NCBI RefSeq assembly: GCF_013179735.1 | Contig: NZ_JABMEG010000001.1 | Coordinates: 2,790,001 to 2,854,000, forward strand | Reading direction: 5' to 3' | Source of the DNA: Permianibacter fluminis | GTDB taxonomy: Bacteria > Pseudomonadota > Gammaproteobacteria > Enterobacterales > Permianibacteraceae | Length of the DNA stretch: 64,000 nt | Shown: piece after piece, positions 24,102 through 33,592 of the stretch | Layout of the letters: each line of letters begins with the position of its first letter | How positions within the stretch are numbered: the stretch's first letter is position 1 | The notes under the pieces: model-generated | The model's database searches: none | Told to the model about the DNA's origin: nothing | What the model saw: the letters and a program-made list of their open reading frames with translations, nothing else | Made by a program: the position numbers and the translations under genes

Positions 24102-24836
24102 ATGCGCAGTTTTCTCCGCTGCTTCGTTGTTTTGATGTTGCTGAGTTTCTTCATTGAGGCTCAGGCGCAAGTTCGGGTTCTGGTGTATGGCGATTCCAAT
24201 ACCTGGGGCTGGACACCGGGTTACAGCGGCGGTGCATTTAAGCGCTACAGTGATGGCGAGCGCTGGGCGGGTGTCATGAGTGCCAGTCTGGGCGCAGACT
24301 ATTCGGTCACGGTAAACGGTGTGGTGGCGCGCACGCTCAATGCCGATCTGCCGGAGGGTGCCGGGCAGCTCAGCGGTGAAGATGAAAACGGCCGCAAACG
24401 GTTGGCGCTGGCATTGGCGGAGGCGGGCCCAGTCAATGTTGTCATTGTGGCCTTGGGAACCAATGATTTGCTCGATGAGCTGCAGCGGAATCCTGATGCC
24501 ATTGCGGCCGATCTGCGTCTTATCGCTGAGATTATTGATAAAGGCACCGAGCCCGCTGCGGCGCCGCTACGAAAACGCTTTGTTGTGGTCGCGCCGCCAG
24601 CGTTGGCTGACACCAGCCATTCCATTTTCAGCGATAGCTTCAGTCCTGCAGCGATCACGAAATCACAGCAGCTGGCGGCTGCATTTGCAGTCGTCGGCAA
24701 AGAACTGCAGATTGAGGTCATTGATGCCGGCCAAATCATTCGAACCGACGGTTCGGACGGTGTCCATTTTTCCAAAGATGCTCATGCCAAGCTCGGACAG
24801 GCAATGGCCGCAGAGCTGAAGCGGATTCTTCAGTAA
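24102..24836 (+). CDS. Exported SGNH hydrolase (arylesterase/acyltransferase-like)
   Basis: 244 codons from ATG 24102, with CCAAGGA upstream; an in-frame extension to 23991 is not supported. A signal peptide (LRCFVVLMLLSFFIEAQAQ) ends near residue 22. The four SGNH blocks are present: VLVYGDSNTWGWTP with the Ser nucleophile, a conserved Gly in NGVVARTLN, VVIVALGTNDLLDE, and DGVHFSKDAH with the catalytic Asp-His. The WGWTP and ARTLN features are close to the mycobacterial perhydrolase MsAcT and related arylesterases. It is probably periplasmic; substrate unknown. Confidence 0.88.
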   Translation: MRSFLRCFVVLMLLSFFIEAQAQVRVLVYGDSNTWGWTPGYSGGAFKRYSDGERWAGVMSASLGADYSVTVNGVVARTLNADLPEGAGQLSGEDENGRKRLALALAEAGPVNVVIVALGTNDLLDELQRNPDAIAADLRLIAEIIDKGTEPAAAPLRKRFVVVAPPALADTSHSIFSDSFSPAAITKSQQLAAAFAVVGKELQIEVIDAGQIIRTDGSDGVHFSKDAHAKLGQAMAAELKRILQ

Positions 24837-24926
24837 CCGACCAGTGCCAGCCATTAGGGCAACTGCAAATCGAAGGTTGTTGCTACTCGGCGTAGTGGAT
24901 TGACGAAAGTCTGAAAGGGAATAGCC

Positions 24927-25835
24927 ATGACCAAAACGGTTTCCGTGCAGCGGGTGAAAGCCGGGCTGCTAGACGTTGCTTATCTTGACAGCGGTGCAAC
25001 CGATGGCGTGCCGGTTGTGCTACTGCATGGATTTCCCTATGACATTCATGCTTTTGCGGCGGTGACGCCGATTTTGCTGGCGCAGGGTTGCCGCGTTATC
25101 ACGCCGTATTTGCGCGGGTATGGTCCGACCCGGTTTCTGTCGGATGACACCATGCGCTCTGGGCAACAGGCAGCGCTGGCGCAGGATCTTCATGCGCTGA
25201 TGAATGCGCTGGCCATTCCACGCGCGATTGTTGCCGGCTATGACTGGGGTGGCCGGGCGGCCTGCATTGCGGCGGCACTGTGGCCGGAGCGCGTCATTGG
25301 TCTGGTGTCGGATGGCTACACGATTCAGCATATTGCTGGCGCCGCCAAGCCGCTGCCGCCGGAAGAGGAATTCCGCTACTGGTATCAGTATTACTTTCAC
25401 ACTGAGCGCGGCCGTGCCGGTCTTGAAACGTATCGGCGGGAATTGTGTCGACTGCTGTGGCAGTTGTGGTCACCAGACTGGCGTTTTGATGAACCGACTT
25501 TTGCCCAAACGGCGGCCGCATTTGATAACCCGGATTTTGTCGAGGTGGTGATTCATTCTTATCGGCATCGCTTTGGTTTGGTGCCCGGCGATGCGGCTTA
25601 CGCGGAGCTTGAGCGGCAGCTTGCCAAACAGCCGTTGATATCGGTGCCGACCATTCTTGTGCAAGGCGCTGGTGATGGCGTCGCAGCACCTGTCGAGGCC
25701 AGCGTTGACCAGCCGTTTTTTACCGGCTTTTATGAAAACCGCATTTTGCCGGCGGTGGGACACAACCTGCCGCAGGAAGCGCCGCAGGCGTTTGCGGATG
25801 CTGTCTTGTCATTGCTGCGATTGCGCGAGCGCTGA
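24927..25835 (+). CDS. Alpha/beta hydrolase (epoxide-hydrolase-like)
   Basis: 302 residues. The oxyanion segment LLHGFPYDIHAF, the nucleophile elbow AGYDWGGRAA with an Asp in place of Ser, and the C-terminal AVGHNLPQEAP with the catalytic His are visible. An Asp nucleophile is the mark of epoxide hydrolases and haloalkane dehalogenases, and DWGG is their standard elbow. There is no signal peptide, so it is cytoplasmic. The gene stands alone, with AAAGGGA upstream of the ATG. Bases 25836-25970 hold nothing notable. Confidence 0.88.
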   Translation: MTKTVSVQRVKAGLLDVAYLDSGATDGVPVVLLHGFPYDIHAFAAVTPILLAQGCRVITPYLRGYGPTRFLSDDTMRSGQQAALAQDLHALMNALAIPRAIVAGYDWGGRAACIAAALWPERVIGLVSDGYTIQHIAGAAKPLPPEEEFRYWYQYYFHTERGRAGLETYRRELCRLLWQLWSPDWRFDEPTFAQTAAAFDNPDFVEVVIHSYRHRFGLVPGDAAYAELERQLAKQPLISVPTILVQGAGDGVAAPVEASVDQPFFTGFYENRILPAVGHNLPQEAPQAFADAVLSLLRLRER

Positions 25836-25970
25836 TGCGACCAAACCTGCGCTGACGCCATCGGGATTTTTGCACGAATCTGAAACGGGTCTGACCGCTG
25901 GTTCAAACCTGAAATCAAGACGCAATTTCAGCGCTACAACGCCACGTTCTTGCGGCGATAGGGCTCACAC

Positions 25971-27251
25971 TTACCAGCTGAACCGTATCGCGATTTGCAG
26001 GCTGTGTTCGCTTTGCTCTGCGGCGTCGCCAAAATAGTGGCGAGCAGGGCGCTTGGACTGGATGGTCATGGCTTCTGTCAGCAGCAGACAGTTCGGATCA
26101 ATCTGCCATTGCCAAGCCAGCGTGCCGGCGCTGCCATCTTCATTGTTGTCGTCGTCGGGTGTTTCATCGTCATCGGTGACGGAAAAATCATCGTAGCGCA
26201 GGCTGAAACGATGCTGGTGCCATTGCCGGGCGAATGAAACAAAGCCGGCGGCAAATCGGTTGTCGATCATCCGGTTGCGATGCCGGCCAAATTCGGTGTG
26301 GCCATCCAGCCACTGCAGCAACACGGTCCAATCGGTCGATGGCTGCCATTTCAGGCTGAGTTGATCAAACTCCGTATACCACGCCCATTGACCCTCTTCG
26401 AATGCCAGCGGATCGCCGCGATTGTCGTAATGGCTCAACGCGATGCGGATGCCACCACGATGTTGCCAATGCAAGCTGGCGTAATAACCGTAACGCTGAT
26501 CAATTTCTGTAAAAGGGCTGCCGTATGCTTCCTGACTGCGGAACGAGCCGTTTTCGGTCAAAGCCGGCAGCGCCGCAAATTCGGTTTCTTCGCCCCAACC
26601 ATATTGCCGATCGTGCAGCGCCCAGCCGCGCCATGACAGCAAACCTCCGGCCGGATCGTTACAGCAAAACACCGCGAGCGTGATGCCGAGGTCGTGATCG
26701 CTGCCGCTGCGTTGGCCGAGCCAGTCACCGTTCCATTCGATGCCTGTCGTGCGCACTTCTTCGCCCAGCCAGGTGTTGATGGCGCTGCTGCTCAGGAAAC
26801 CTTGCGGTTGCCACAGCGCTTCCGAATTTTCCAGTGACAGTGGCGCGTAGAACAAACCGGCGCGCCACTGATTGCGCCAAGCCGAGTCGGGAATCGGCCG
26901 GTACCGAAGAAAGGCTTCGGTCAACGCCACGGGCTTTTCGCTGCTCGGGTAACGGAGTACGGAGAGATTGAATTGCCACGCACTTAGATCCAGACCGGAC
27001 TGTGTCAGCGCATCGAGATCCCAGCGCGCTTGCAGGCCAAGAAACCCGCTCGGTTGCTGCTCATCGTCCGGGCTCTTGCCGAGCTCACCCTCAAGAGGGT
27101 TGCCGGCGCTGCGGCCGGTCAGCGCGCGCAATTCTCCAACCAGTAGGGTTTCACCGCGACTCGCAGCGGGCGCCAGCAGCGCAGTCAGGATCAGCGCGAG
27201 CCGGGGCAGACGTTGGCCTTGGATGGAAGAGCGGGCGCAAACAGGGGACAT
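25971..27251 (-). CDS. Porin-like outer membrane protein of unknown function
   Basis: 426 residues with a signal peptide (RLPRLALILTALLAPAASRG) cleaved near residue 33. The mature chain alternates short strands with aromatic girdles (SAWQFNLSVLRYPS, NQWRAGLFYAPLSLEN, HRFSLRYDDFSVTDDDE) and ends in LQIAIRFSW, a typical barrel C-terminus with a terminal aromatic. An Asp-rich loop (DDDETPDDDNNEDG) could bind cations. I do not recognise a named family; it looks like the porin-type proteins often annotated as hypothetical. It is divergent from metE and separated from the MetJ boxes by about 190 bases. Confidence 0.6.
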   Translation of the reverse strand: MSPVCARSSIQGQRLPRLALILTALLAPAASRGETLLVGELRALTGRSAGNPLEGELGKSPDDEQQPSGFLGLQARWDLDALTQSGLDLSAWQFNLSVLRYPSSEKPVALTEAFLRYRPIPDSAWRNQWRAGLFYAPLSLENSEALWQPQGFLSSSAINTWLGEEVRTTGIEWNGDWLGQRSGSDHDLGITLAVFCCNDPAGGLLSWRGWALHDRQYGWGEETEFAALPALTENGSFRSQEAYGSPFTEIDQRYGYYASLHWQHRGGIRIALSHYDNRGDPLAFEEGQWAWYTEFDQLSLKWQPSTDWTVLLQWLDGHTEFGRHRNRMIDNRFAAGFVSFARQWHQHRFSLRYDDFSVTDDDETPDDDNNEDGSAGTLAWQWQIDPNCLLLTEAMTIQSKRPARHYFGDAAEQSEHSLQIAIRFSW

Positions 27252-27432
27252 GGGGGCAGCCTGAACGAAGCCTGTGCGGGAACGGCGGGTGCGAGCTTCA
27301 GTATAGGTGCGGTTTTGCTGCGTTTCGGTACCGATATGCCAGCTCCGGCCGGCCGTGCCGGTTACGACTTCGGCTCGGTGCTGCCATGAGTGAGCTAAGG
27401 CGAGCTTATTTCTCTAGGGATGGATTAAAGGC

Positions 27433-27495
27433 TTGACGGATAGACGGCTAAACATCTAAAGTCTGCTCATTGCAGTTTTGGACGTCTAAACAGCC
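27433..27495 (+). promoter_or_regulatory. metE promoter with MetJ boxes
   Basis: A sigma70-like promoter (TTGACG 27433-27438, 18-base spacer, TAAAGT 27457-27462) is overlain by three consecutive 8-mers related to the MetJ consensus AGACGTCT: AGACGGCT, AAACATCT and AAAGTCTG (27442-27465). Two further 8-mers, GGACGTCT and AAACAGCC, lie at 27480-27495. MetJ dimers bind such tandem 8-mers cooperatively, so metE is expected to be repressed when S-adenosylmethionine is plentiful. metJ itself is encoded at 47046. Confidence 0.85.
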
Positions 27496-27510
27496 AAAAG
27501 GGCCTGAATC

Positions 27511-29817
27511 ATGTCCGTCGCTCATTCTCTCGGTTTTCCTCGTATCGGCCTTAAGCGCGAGCTTAAGACCGCCCTTGAAAAGTACTGGCGCGGTGAACTC
27601 AGCCGTGTCGATCTGGACGCCTGCGCTCGTGCACTACGGGCCGCACATTGGCAGCTGCAGGCGGACGCTGGGGTTCAACTGTTGCCGGTCGGGGACTTTT
27701 CTTATTACGACCACGTGCTCGATACCTCCTTTTTGTTTGGCGTGATCCCGGAGCGCTTTGTTAGCGGGGTTGGTGATCACCAGGACACCACCGATCTGGA
27801 TTTGTATTTCCGCGCCGCTCGCGGCCGTGCGCCGACTGGTGCCGACGCCCCGGCTTGCGAAATGACCAAGTGGTTCGACAGCAATTACCACTACATCGTG
27901 CCGGAGTTCAGCAAGGGCCAAACGTTCACGCTGAACAGCGAACGCCTGATAAGCCAAATTCAGGAAGCGCAGGCGCTCGGCCACAAGGTCAAGCCGGTAT
28001 TGCTGGGCCCGGTGAGCTATCTCTATCTGGGCAAAGCGCGAGATGGCAGCAACAAACTGGAACTTCTGCCAAAGCTGTTGCTGCAATATCAAAAACTGAT
28101 TCAGCAACTGGAAGCACTGAAGCTGGAATGGCTGCAGCTGGATGAGCCGATTCTGGTGCTGGATCTGGATCAAGCCTGGCAGGATGCTTTCCGTTACGCC
28201 TACAAAAATCTGCAGGACTATAAACTGCAGCTCTTGCTCGCCACCTATTTTGGCAGTGTCAAAGACAATCTGGCCTTGATCAAAGAGCTCGCGGTCGATG
28301 GTCTGCATGTTGATGCCGTGCGCGGCGCTGCCGATCTCGACGCCATCATCGAGGCGTGGCCGAAAGAGCGGGTGCTGTCACTTGGTGTGGTCGATGGCCG
28401 CAATATCTGGCGTACCGATTTGCGCGCCGCCTTGCTGCCGCTGACCAAAGCCCAGCAGAAATTCAATGGCCGCGTGTGGGTGGCAAGCAGTTCATCGCTG
28501 CTGCATACGCCGGTGGATCTGGATGCCGAAACCCGGTTGGATCCGGAACTGCGCAGCTGGCTGGCGTTCGCCAAACAAAAAACGCGTGAAATTGCCGTGC
28601 TGTCGAAAGCACTCAATGAAGGCGTATTGGCGGTCGATGCCGAATTGACCGCCAGTGATCGCAGCGTAGCCAGCCGGCGCTCGTCCACCCGCATTCACAA
28701 ACCGGCAGTGAAAGCCCGGTTGTCTGCCATCACCAAAGCCGACAGTCAGCGCAAGTCGGCGTATGCCAAACGAGCAGTGGTACAGCATGGCACCTTGAAT
28801 TTGCCTTTGTTTCCGACCACCACCATCGGCTCGTTTCCGCAAACCGCCGATATTCGCGGCTTGCGTGCCGGCTTCAAGAAAGGCGCCATCACCGAGCCGG
28901 AATACGTGAGCGGTATCAAGGCCCAGATTGCCGACCATGTCAAACGCCAGGAAGCGCTCGATATCGATGTGCTGGTGCATGGCGAGGCAGAGCGCAACGA
29001 CATGGTCGAGTACTTCGGCGAACAGCTGGAAGGCTTTGCCTTTACCGAGAATGGCTGGGTGCAAAGCTATGGTTCGCGCTGCGTCAAGCCGCCAATTATT
29101 TACGGTGATGTGTCGCGGCCGAAGCCGATCACCGTTGGCTGGACGACCTATGCACAATCACTGACGAACAAACCTTTGAAAGGCATGTTGACCGGCCCGA
29201 TCACGATTCTGTGCTGGTCATTCACCCGCAACGATCTGTCGCGCAAAGAGCAGGCCGAGCAGATTGCGCTGGCGCTGCGTGACGAAGTGCAGGATCTGGA
29301 AAAGGCCGGTACCCGGATCATCCAGATTGATGAGCCGGCGATACGAGAAGGTCTGCCACTGAAAAAGGCCGAGCAGCCGGCCTATCTGGACTGGGCAGTG
29401 ACTGCCTTCCGGTTGTGTACGGCCGGTGTCAGCGATGGCACCCAGATCCACACCCATATGTGCTATTCCGAATTCAACGAAATCATCGATTCCATTGCCG
29501 CGCTCGACGCTGACGTCATCACCATTGAAACCTCGCGTTCGAACATGGAGCTGCTGGAGGCGTTCGAGAAGTTCAGTTATCCCAATGAGATCGGCCCCGG
29601 CGTCTACGACATTCATTCGCCGATTGTGCCGGGCGTGGCGCAAATCGAAGCCTTGATCGAAAAGGCGGCGCAGTACATTCCGCGTGAACGGCTCTGGATC
29701 AATCCGGATTGCGGCCTGAAAACCCGGCAGTGGCCGGAGACTGAAGCGGCCTTGGCCAATCTGGTGCAAGCAGCCAAGAACCTGCGCGCCAAGTATGGCC
29801 GGGCAGCTGCAGCGTAA
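27511..29817 (+). CDS. metE: Cobalamin-independent methionine synthase
   Basis: 768 residues, close to the usual 750-760. It transfers the methyl group of 5-methyltetrahydropteroyltri-glutamate to homocysteine in the cytoplasm. The N-terminal domain begins [20 protein letters not shown], the MetE hallmark. The C-terminal catalytic barrel has [14 protein letters not shown], and the zinc ligands sit in [11 protein letters not shown] (His and Cys) and in [11 protein letters not shown] (second Cys). AAAAGGG precedes the ATG. It is followed 77 bases later by metF, which supplies the methyl donor, so both may share the MetJ-controlled promoter. No cobalamin-dependent metH is in the window. Confidence 0.98.
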   Translation: MSVAHSLGFPRIGLKRELKTALEKYWRGELSRVDLDACARALRAAHWQLQADAGVQLLPVGDFSYYDHVLDTSFLFGVIPERFVSGVGDHQDTTDLDLYFRAARGRAPTGADAPACEMTKWFDSNYHYIVPEFSKGQTFTLNSERLISQIQEAQALGHKVKPVLLGPVSYLYLGKARDGSNKLELLPKLLLQYQKLIQQLEALKLEWLQLDEPILVLDLDQAWQDAFRYAYKNLQDYKLQLLLATYFGSVKDNLALIKELAVDGLHVDAVRGAADLDAIIEAWPKERVLSLGVVDGRNIWRTDLRAALLPLTKAQQKFNGRVWVASSSSLLHTPVDLDAETRLDPELRSWLAFAKQKTREIAVLSKALNEGVLAVDAELTASDRSVASRRSSTRIHKPAVKARLSAITKADSQRKSAYAKRAVVQHGTLNLPLFPTTTIGSFPQTADIRGLRAGFKKGAITEPEYVSGIKAQIADHVKRQEALDIDVLVHGEAERNDMVEYFGEQLEGFAFTENGWVQSYGSRCVKPPIIYGDVSRPKPITVGWTTYAQSLTNKPLKGMLTGPITILCWSFTRNDLSRKEQAEQIALALRDEVQDLEKAGTRIIQIDEPAIREGLPLKKAEQPAYLDWAVTAFRLCTAGVSDGTQIHTHMCYSEFNEIIDSIAALDADVITIETSRSNMELLEAFEKFSYPNEIGPGVYDIHSPIVPGVAQIEALIEKAAQYIPRERLWINPDCGLKTRQWPETEAALANLVQAAKNLRAKYGRAAAA

Positions 29818-29894
29818 ATCATTCGACATCACTCCCGCGAGACAGCAGCTATAACGGTGTCAGCGGGAATAAAAAACATACAGAAGAGAACACC

Positions 29895-30887
29895 ATGGCC
29901 CTGCACGCCGCCCGACTGTTGGAAAACCTGAATCGCCAATGGGAGCAAGTGGAAGAACACTTGCAGGTGTCGTTCGAGTTCTTTCCGCCGAACACGCCGG
30001 AAATGGCCGATACCTTGTGGCAGTCGGTGCTCAAGCTGCAGCGGTTCAAACCGAAGTTTGTCTCGGTAACCTATGGCGCCAATGCGTCCACCCGGGATCG
30101 TACCCATGCGGTGATCGAACGGCTGAAAACCGAAACCGAATTGACGCCGGTGCCGCACCTGACTTGTATTGATACCAAACGGGAAGAGATTGCCGAAATT
30201 GTCGCGCGTTACCGCCAGCTCGGTGTCAATCGCATTGTCGCGCTGCGCGGTGATTTGCCGGCCGGGCACACCAGCACCGGTGGCGATTTCCGTTACGCCG
30301 TCGATTTGGTCAAGTATCTGCGCGAACTCGGCGTCGAACAGCTCAGTGTCGCGGCTTATCCGGAAGTGCATCCGGAGGCGCGTAGTGCCCGTGCCGATTT
30401 GGACAACCTGAAAGCGAAAGTCGATGCCGGCGCCAGCCACATCATCACCCAGTTTTTCTTTGATAACTGCGCTTTCTTGCGCTTCCGCGACCGCTGCCAT
30501 TCGGCCGGCATCAACGTTCCGATTACCCCGGGCATTCTGCCGGTGGCCAACTTCCGCCAGTTGGAGCGCTTTGCCGGCGGCTGCGGCACCAGCATCCCGA
30601 GTTGGCTGGCCCGGCTTTACGAAGGCCTCGACGATGACCCGGATACCCGCAAGCTGATCGGCGCCAGCGTCGCGCTGGAACAGGTCAAGCTGCTTATTGG
30701 CGAAGGCATCCAGGATTTCCACTTCTACACCCTGAACCGGGCTGAGCTGACTTACGCGGTTTGCCATGCCTTGGGGCTGGGTGGCCACCGGCTGCCACAG
30801 CCGAAATCGCCATTGCCCGACCCACAGGAACGTGGGAAATGCCAGGTGGCGCCGGGAGCGCCGCTGGCGAAGGTAGCAGGGCTTTAA
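29895..30887 (+). CDS. metF: 5,10-methylenetetrahydrofolate reductase
   Basis: 330 residues; the family is usually about 295, and the excess is a C-terminal tail rich in Pro, Gly and Ala after HALGLGG. It is an FAD enzyme that reduces methylene-tetrahydrofolate to the methyl donor used by MetE. Signatures include VSFEFFPPNTPEM near the N-terminus (catalytic Glu), FVSVTYGANASTRDRT, RIVALRGDLP, ASHIITQFFFD and FHFYTLNRAELT. It follows metE on the same strand with AGAAGAGA as ribosome-binding site. The intervening 77 bases contain no clear MetJ box or terminator, so read-through from metE is likely. Confidence 0.97.
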   Translation: MALHAARLLENLNRQWEQVEEHLQVSFEFFPPNTPEMADTLWQSVLKLQRFKPKFVSVTYGANASTRDRTHAVIERLKTETELTPVPHLTCIDTKREEIAEIVARYRQLGVNRIVALRGDLPAGHTSTGGDFRYAVDLVKYLRELGVEQLSVAAYPEVHPEARSARADLDNLKAKVDAGASHIITQFFFDNCAFLRFRDRCHSAGINVPITPGILPVANFRQLERFAGGCGTSIPSWLARLYEGLDDDPDTRKLIGASVALEQVKLLIGEGIQDFHFYTLNRAELTYAVCHALGLGGHRLPQPKSPLPDPQERGKCQVAPGAPLAKVAGL

Positions 30888-31014
30888 TTTTCTGCCGCAG
30901 TGAAGAAAACTGCACCTCAGGGGTAAAGCAGGGCATGGGACCGCATTGCCGGTCCAGATAAGCCCGGGTTCAAGTGAACCTCGGCCACTGCCCACTCGCG
31001 CTGAGGGAGTCATC

Positions 31015-31773
31015 ATGAGCAACAACCGTTTTGCCAGCATGTTCGTCACATTTCTAGTCGGGCTGCTGGCCGTCGCTTTTGTCTACATTGTCGTTATACA
31101 ACCGCTTTGGCAACAGAACAACGGTGGCCCGTTGGTGATGCGCACCTATGCGGTCTCGGCTGATTACGCCGACGAAGTCCGTAGTGCCTTGCAAAACGCC
31201 ATGCTGACCGGTGAAGAAGGCAAGGCCATCGGCCGGGTCAGTCTGGCGCCGAATGGCCAGTTGATCGTGACTGCCCCAAACTCCATGCAGAAGGGCGTCG
31301 AGTCCCTGTTGAACGATATCGCCGGCTTTTCGCCAGGTGCCACGCCGTCGGTGAAGTTCGAGGCTTGGTTTGTTACAGCGATAAATGCCGACAAAACGGA
31401 TAACTCATCGATACCAGCGCTTCAGGAAGTGCTTCCGGCACTAGACGCTATCACCGAGGTGCAAGGTAATCAGCAGTTCAAGCTGCTGGAAAAAATTACA
31501 GTGCATGTCAGAACCGGGCAGAGCAGCACGGTGTCCAGCGCGAACGGAATTTTTGAAGTCAATCCCAGTGTCCGTCGTGGTGCAAATGAGCAAAAACTGA
31601 TCTCGGCGGAACTGAAATTCCAGATGCGCGGTCCGGAAAGCCTGCGTACCGAAACGGAATTGAAGTCGGGTGAGTTGCTGGTGCTGGGGCAGACTTCGAA
31701 TCACCAGCTTGTTGGCGACCGAGGCGTGCCTTCGGAACAGCGGCTGTATTACATCGTGCGCGCCACGCTCTGA
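31015..31773 (+). CDS. Membrane-anchored secretin-like domain protein
   Basis: 252 codons from ATG 31015 with GAGGGA upstream; an in-frame extension to 30946 is rejected. One transmembrane helix (about residues 8-30) anchors the protein, with the rest in the periplasm. The body, beginning MRTYAVSADYADEVRSALQN, looks like a secretin N-type ring-building domain, and the end (SLRTETELKSGELLVLGQTSN) recalls the conserved strand of bacterial secretins, but the chain is far too short for a full secretin channel. It is followed 12 bases later by an ECF sigma factor gene, so it may be part of a sigma-controlled stress module. Function not known. Confidence 0.65.
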   Translation: MSNNRFASMFVTFLVGLLAVAFVYIVVIQPLWQQNNGGPLVMRTYAVSADYADEVRSALQNAMLTGEEGKAIGRVSLAPNGQLIVTAPNSMQKGVESLLNDIAGFSPGATPSVKFEAWFVTAINADKTDNSSIPALQEVLPALDAITEVQGNQQFKLLEKITVHVRTGQSSTVSSANGIFEVNPSVRRGANEQKLISAELKFQMRGPESLRTETELKSGELLVLGQTSNHQLVGDRGVPSEQRLYYIVRATL

Positions 31774-31785
31774 TTTGCCGACAAG

Positions 31786-32364
31786 ATGACCACGGATATC
31801 GGCCTTACCGAGGTCGACTGGGCAGCGTTGTATCAGCGGCTTGAAAAGCCTCTGTACAACGCGGCTTATCGCTATATTTGGCAACGACTGGATGCCCAAG
31901 ATCTGGTGCAGGAAGCGTTTCTGCAGCTGTGGCAACGGCGTGCGCAGATTTCCTTAGAGACGGCCGATCGCTATCTCTGGGTGACGACGCTGAATCTGGC
32001 ACGCAAGCGCCGACGTTGGCGTTCGCTGCGACAGTTCTTGTCTATTGACAGTCTGCAAATGGATGACGTGCATCGCGATGGCATTCCGGAATTGCTGGCG
32101 GCAACGCCGTCACCGGAGCAACAACTGCAAGATGGTCAGCAAGATCAGCGCTTGCTCGATGCCATCGATGCACTTTCGGAAAAACTACGCAGCGTCTTGT
32201 TGCTGACAGAGTTCAGCGAGTTGCCCTACGAGGTCGTCGCGCAGATGCTAGAAATTCCCGCCGGCACAGTGGCTTCGCGCCGGCATCTGGCATTGAAAAA
32301 ATTACGGACAACGCTGGCCGATATGGATTATTCCTTCGTGACGGGAGCGCCGGGCCATGACTGA
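31786..32364 (+). CDS. ECF-type RNA polymerase sigma factor
   Basis: 192 residues. Region 2 is visible as LYNAAYRYIWQRLDAQDLVQ then EAFLQLWQRR (the D-A-x-D-L-V-Q-E-A-F core-binding motif), and region 4 as DALSEKLRSVLLLTEFSELP then YEVVAQMLEIPAGTVASR with the helix-turn-helix that reads the -35 box. No region 3 is present, as in extracytoplasmic-function sigmas. The end overlaps the following small membrane-protein gene by eight bases, the usual arrangement with an anti-sigma factor. The target promoters are unknown. Confidence 0.9.
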   Translation: MTTDIGLTEVDWAALYQRLEKPLYNAAYRYIWQRLDAQDLVQEAFLQLWQRRAQISLETADRYLWVTTLNLARKRRRWRSLRQFLSIDSLQMDDVHRDGIPELLAATPSPEQQLQDGQQDQRLLDAIDALSEKLRSVLLLTEFSELPYEVVAQMLEIPAGTVASRRHLALKKLRTTLADMDYSFVTGAPGHD

Positions 32365-32737
32365 TCGTCAACCGAATTTTCTGCCGGAACTGAGTCCGCC
32401 TGCAGGTGGCTTGGCGCGCTTGCGCGCGCGCCGTGACGAGTTGCAGCGCCCGGTACTTGAACGGTGGCTGCGGCAGTTCAACCGCGCTGGGGTCAAAGCC
32501 TATGCACCATTGCTGGCCGGTGCCTGTACCGCGTTGATGCTGGTGCTCTGGTGGCCGCAAAGACTGCCGTCAACGCTGGCAACGGACCGCTTGCTCGGCG
32601 CGAAAAGTGCGGGGGAGCGTGTACGGGTACTCGATGCCATGATGGCGACGCAGCAGCTGCCATCCAGCCAATCGGGCGTCCGTCTGTACTGGACTGAAAG
32701 CTTGCAGCACGAGGTTGCTGAAACCCGGTCACCGTGA
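32357..32737 (+). CDS. Small single-helix membrane protein, possible anti-sigma factor
   Basis: 126 residues. A polar cytoplasmic start (about 50 residues, with LARLRARRDELQRPVLERWL) precedes one hydrophobic helix (KAYAPLLAGACTALMLVLWW, about 48-67), then a short periplasmic part. That topology and the eight-base overlap with the sigma gene fit an anti-sigma factor, but no zinc-binding anti-sigma HXXXCXXC motif is present, so the call rests on position and topology. Confidence 0.55.
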   Translation: MTDRQPNFLPELSPPAGGLARLRARRDELQRPVLERWLRQFNRAGVKAYAPLLAGACTALMLVLWWPQRLPSTLATDRLLGAKSAGERVRVLDAMMATQQLPSSQSGVRLYWTESLQHEVAETRSP

Positions 32738-32845
32738 GCTCAGGCCGGTAAACCGCCATCCGCCAAGGTGCTGGCGGTCGAAAGTGGTCATCCCGAAACC
32801 GGTCCAGTAAACTGACCGCCGTTTCCCGCCGGACAGGGCCGTACC

Positions 32846-33496
32846 GTGCCGTTACTTGATTTCATCCTGCATATCGATGCTCACCTGATCGAACTGGCCG
32901 CTCAATACGGCATCTGGATCTACGCGATTCTGTTTCTGATCGTCTTCGCCGAAACCGGCTTGGTCGTCACGCCGTTTTTGCCCGGGGACTCACTGCTGTT
33001 TGCGCTCGGCGCGATGGGCGCCATCGGCGCCATTGATCCGCTGATGGTGGCCGCCGTGGTGGTCGTGGCTGCATTTTGCGGTGACAACAGCAATTATTTC
33101 ATCGGCCGTTTCTTCGGCCATAAACTGTTCAGCAACAGTCAGTCCCGCATTTTCCGGAAAGAGTATCTGGATAAAACCCACGCGTTTTACGCGAAATACG
33201 GCGCCCCGACCGTCGTCATCGCGCGCTTTGTTCCGTTCGTGCGTACCTTCGCGCCTTTTGTTGCTGGTATGGGCGAGATGCCTTATGTCAAATACATCAG
33301 CTTCAGCTTGCTCGGTTCGTTGCTGTGGACCGCTGCATGCGTTGGCGCCGGCTATTTTTTCGGCAATATTCCGGTCGTGAAGGAACACTTTTCGCTGGTG
33401 GTTATCGCGCTGGTATTGCTACCGGGCATCCCGGCAGTAGTGACGGTACTCAAGCATTGGTGGTCCGGGCGACAAACGGGCAAAGTCGCGCGTTAG
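32846..33496 (+). CDS. DedA-family membrane protein
   Basis: 216 codons from a GTG start. The VTT/SNARE-assoc domain is complete: an N-terminal amphipathic start (FILHIDAHLIELAAQYG), the conserved ETGLVVTPFLPGDSLLFALG segment, GDNSNYFIGRFFG, and the signature IARFVPFVRTFAPFVAGM. DedA proteins act as lipid flippases/scramblases (undecaprenyl phosphate or phosphatidylethanolamine recycling) and support envelope integrity. The gene lies just before the alpha-2-macroglobulin/pbpC pair, separated by 96 bases; whether they are cotranscribed is unclear. Confidence 0.93.
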   Translation: MPLLDFILHIDAHLIELAAQYGIWIYAILFLIVFAETGLVVTPFLPGDSLLFALGAMGAIGAIDPLMVAAVVVVAAFCGDNSNYFIGRFFGHKLFSNSQSRIFRKEYLDKTHAFYAKYGAPTVVIARFVPFVRTFAPFVAGMGEMPYVKYISFSLLGSLLWTAACVGAGYFFGNIPVVKEHFSLVVIALVLLPGIPAVVTVLKHWWSGRQTGKVAR

Positions 33497-33592
33497 CCCC
33501 CCGCATCATTATTCAGATTGCTGTTGGCGCCGGGCATCGCTGGAACAGGAGATGCTTGAGCTTACCACCGGATTTATCAAGGAGGATTTTTT

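Noticed and set aside
29829-31049. Antisense open frame of 406 codons opposite metF
   Set aside because: metF is certain on the other strand; the composition (Gln, Arg, His rich) is that of an antisense frame.
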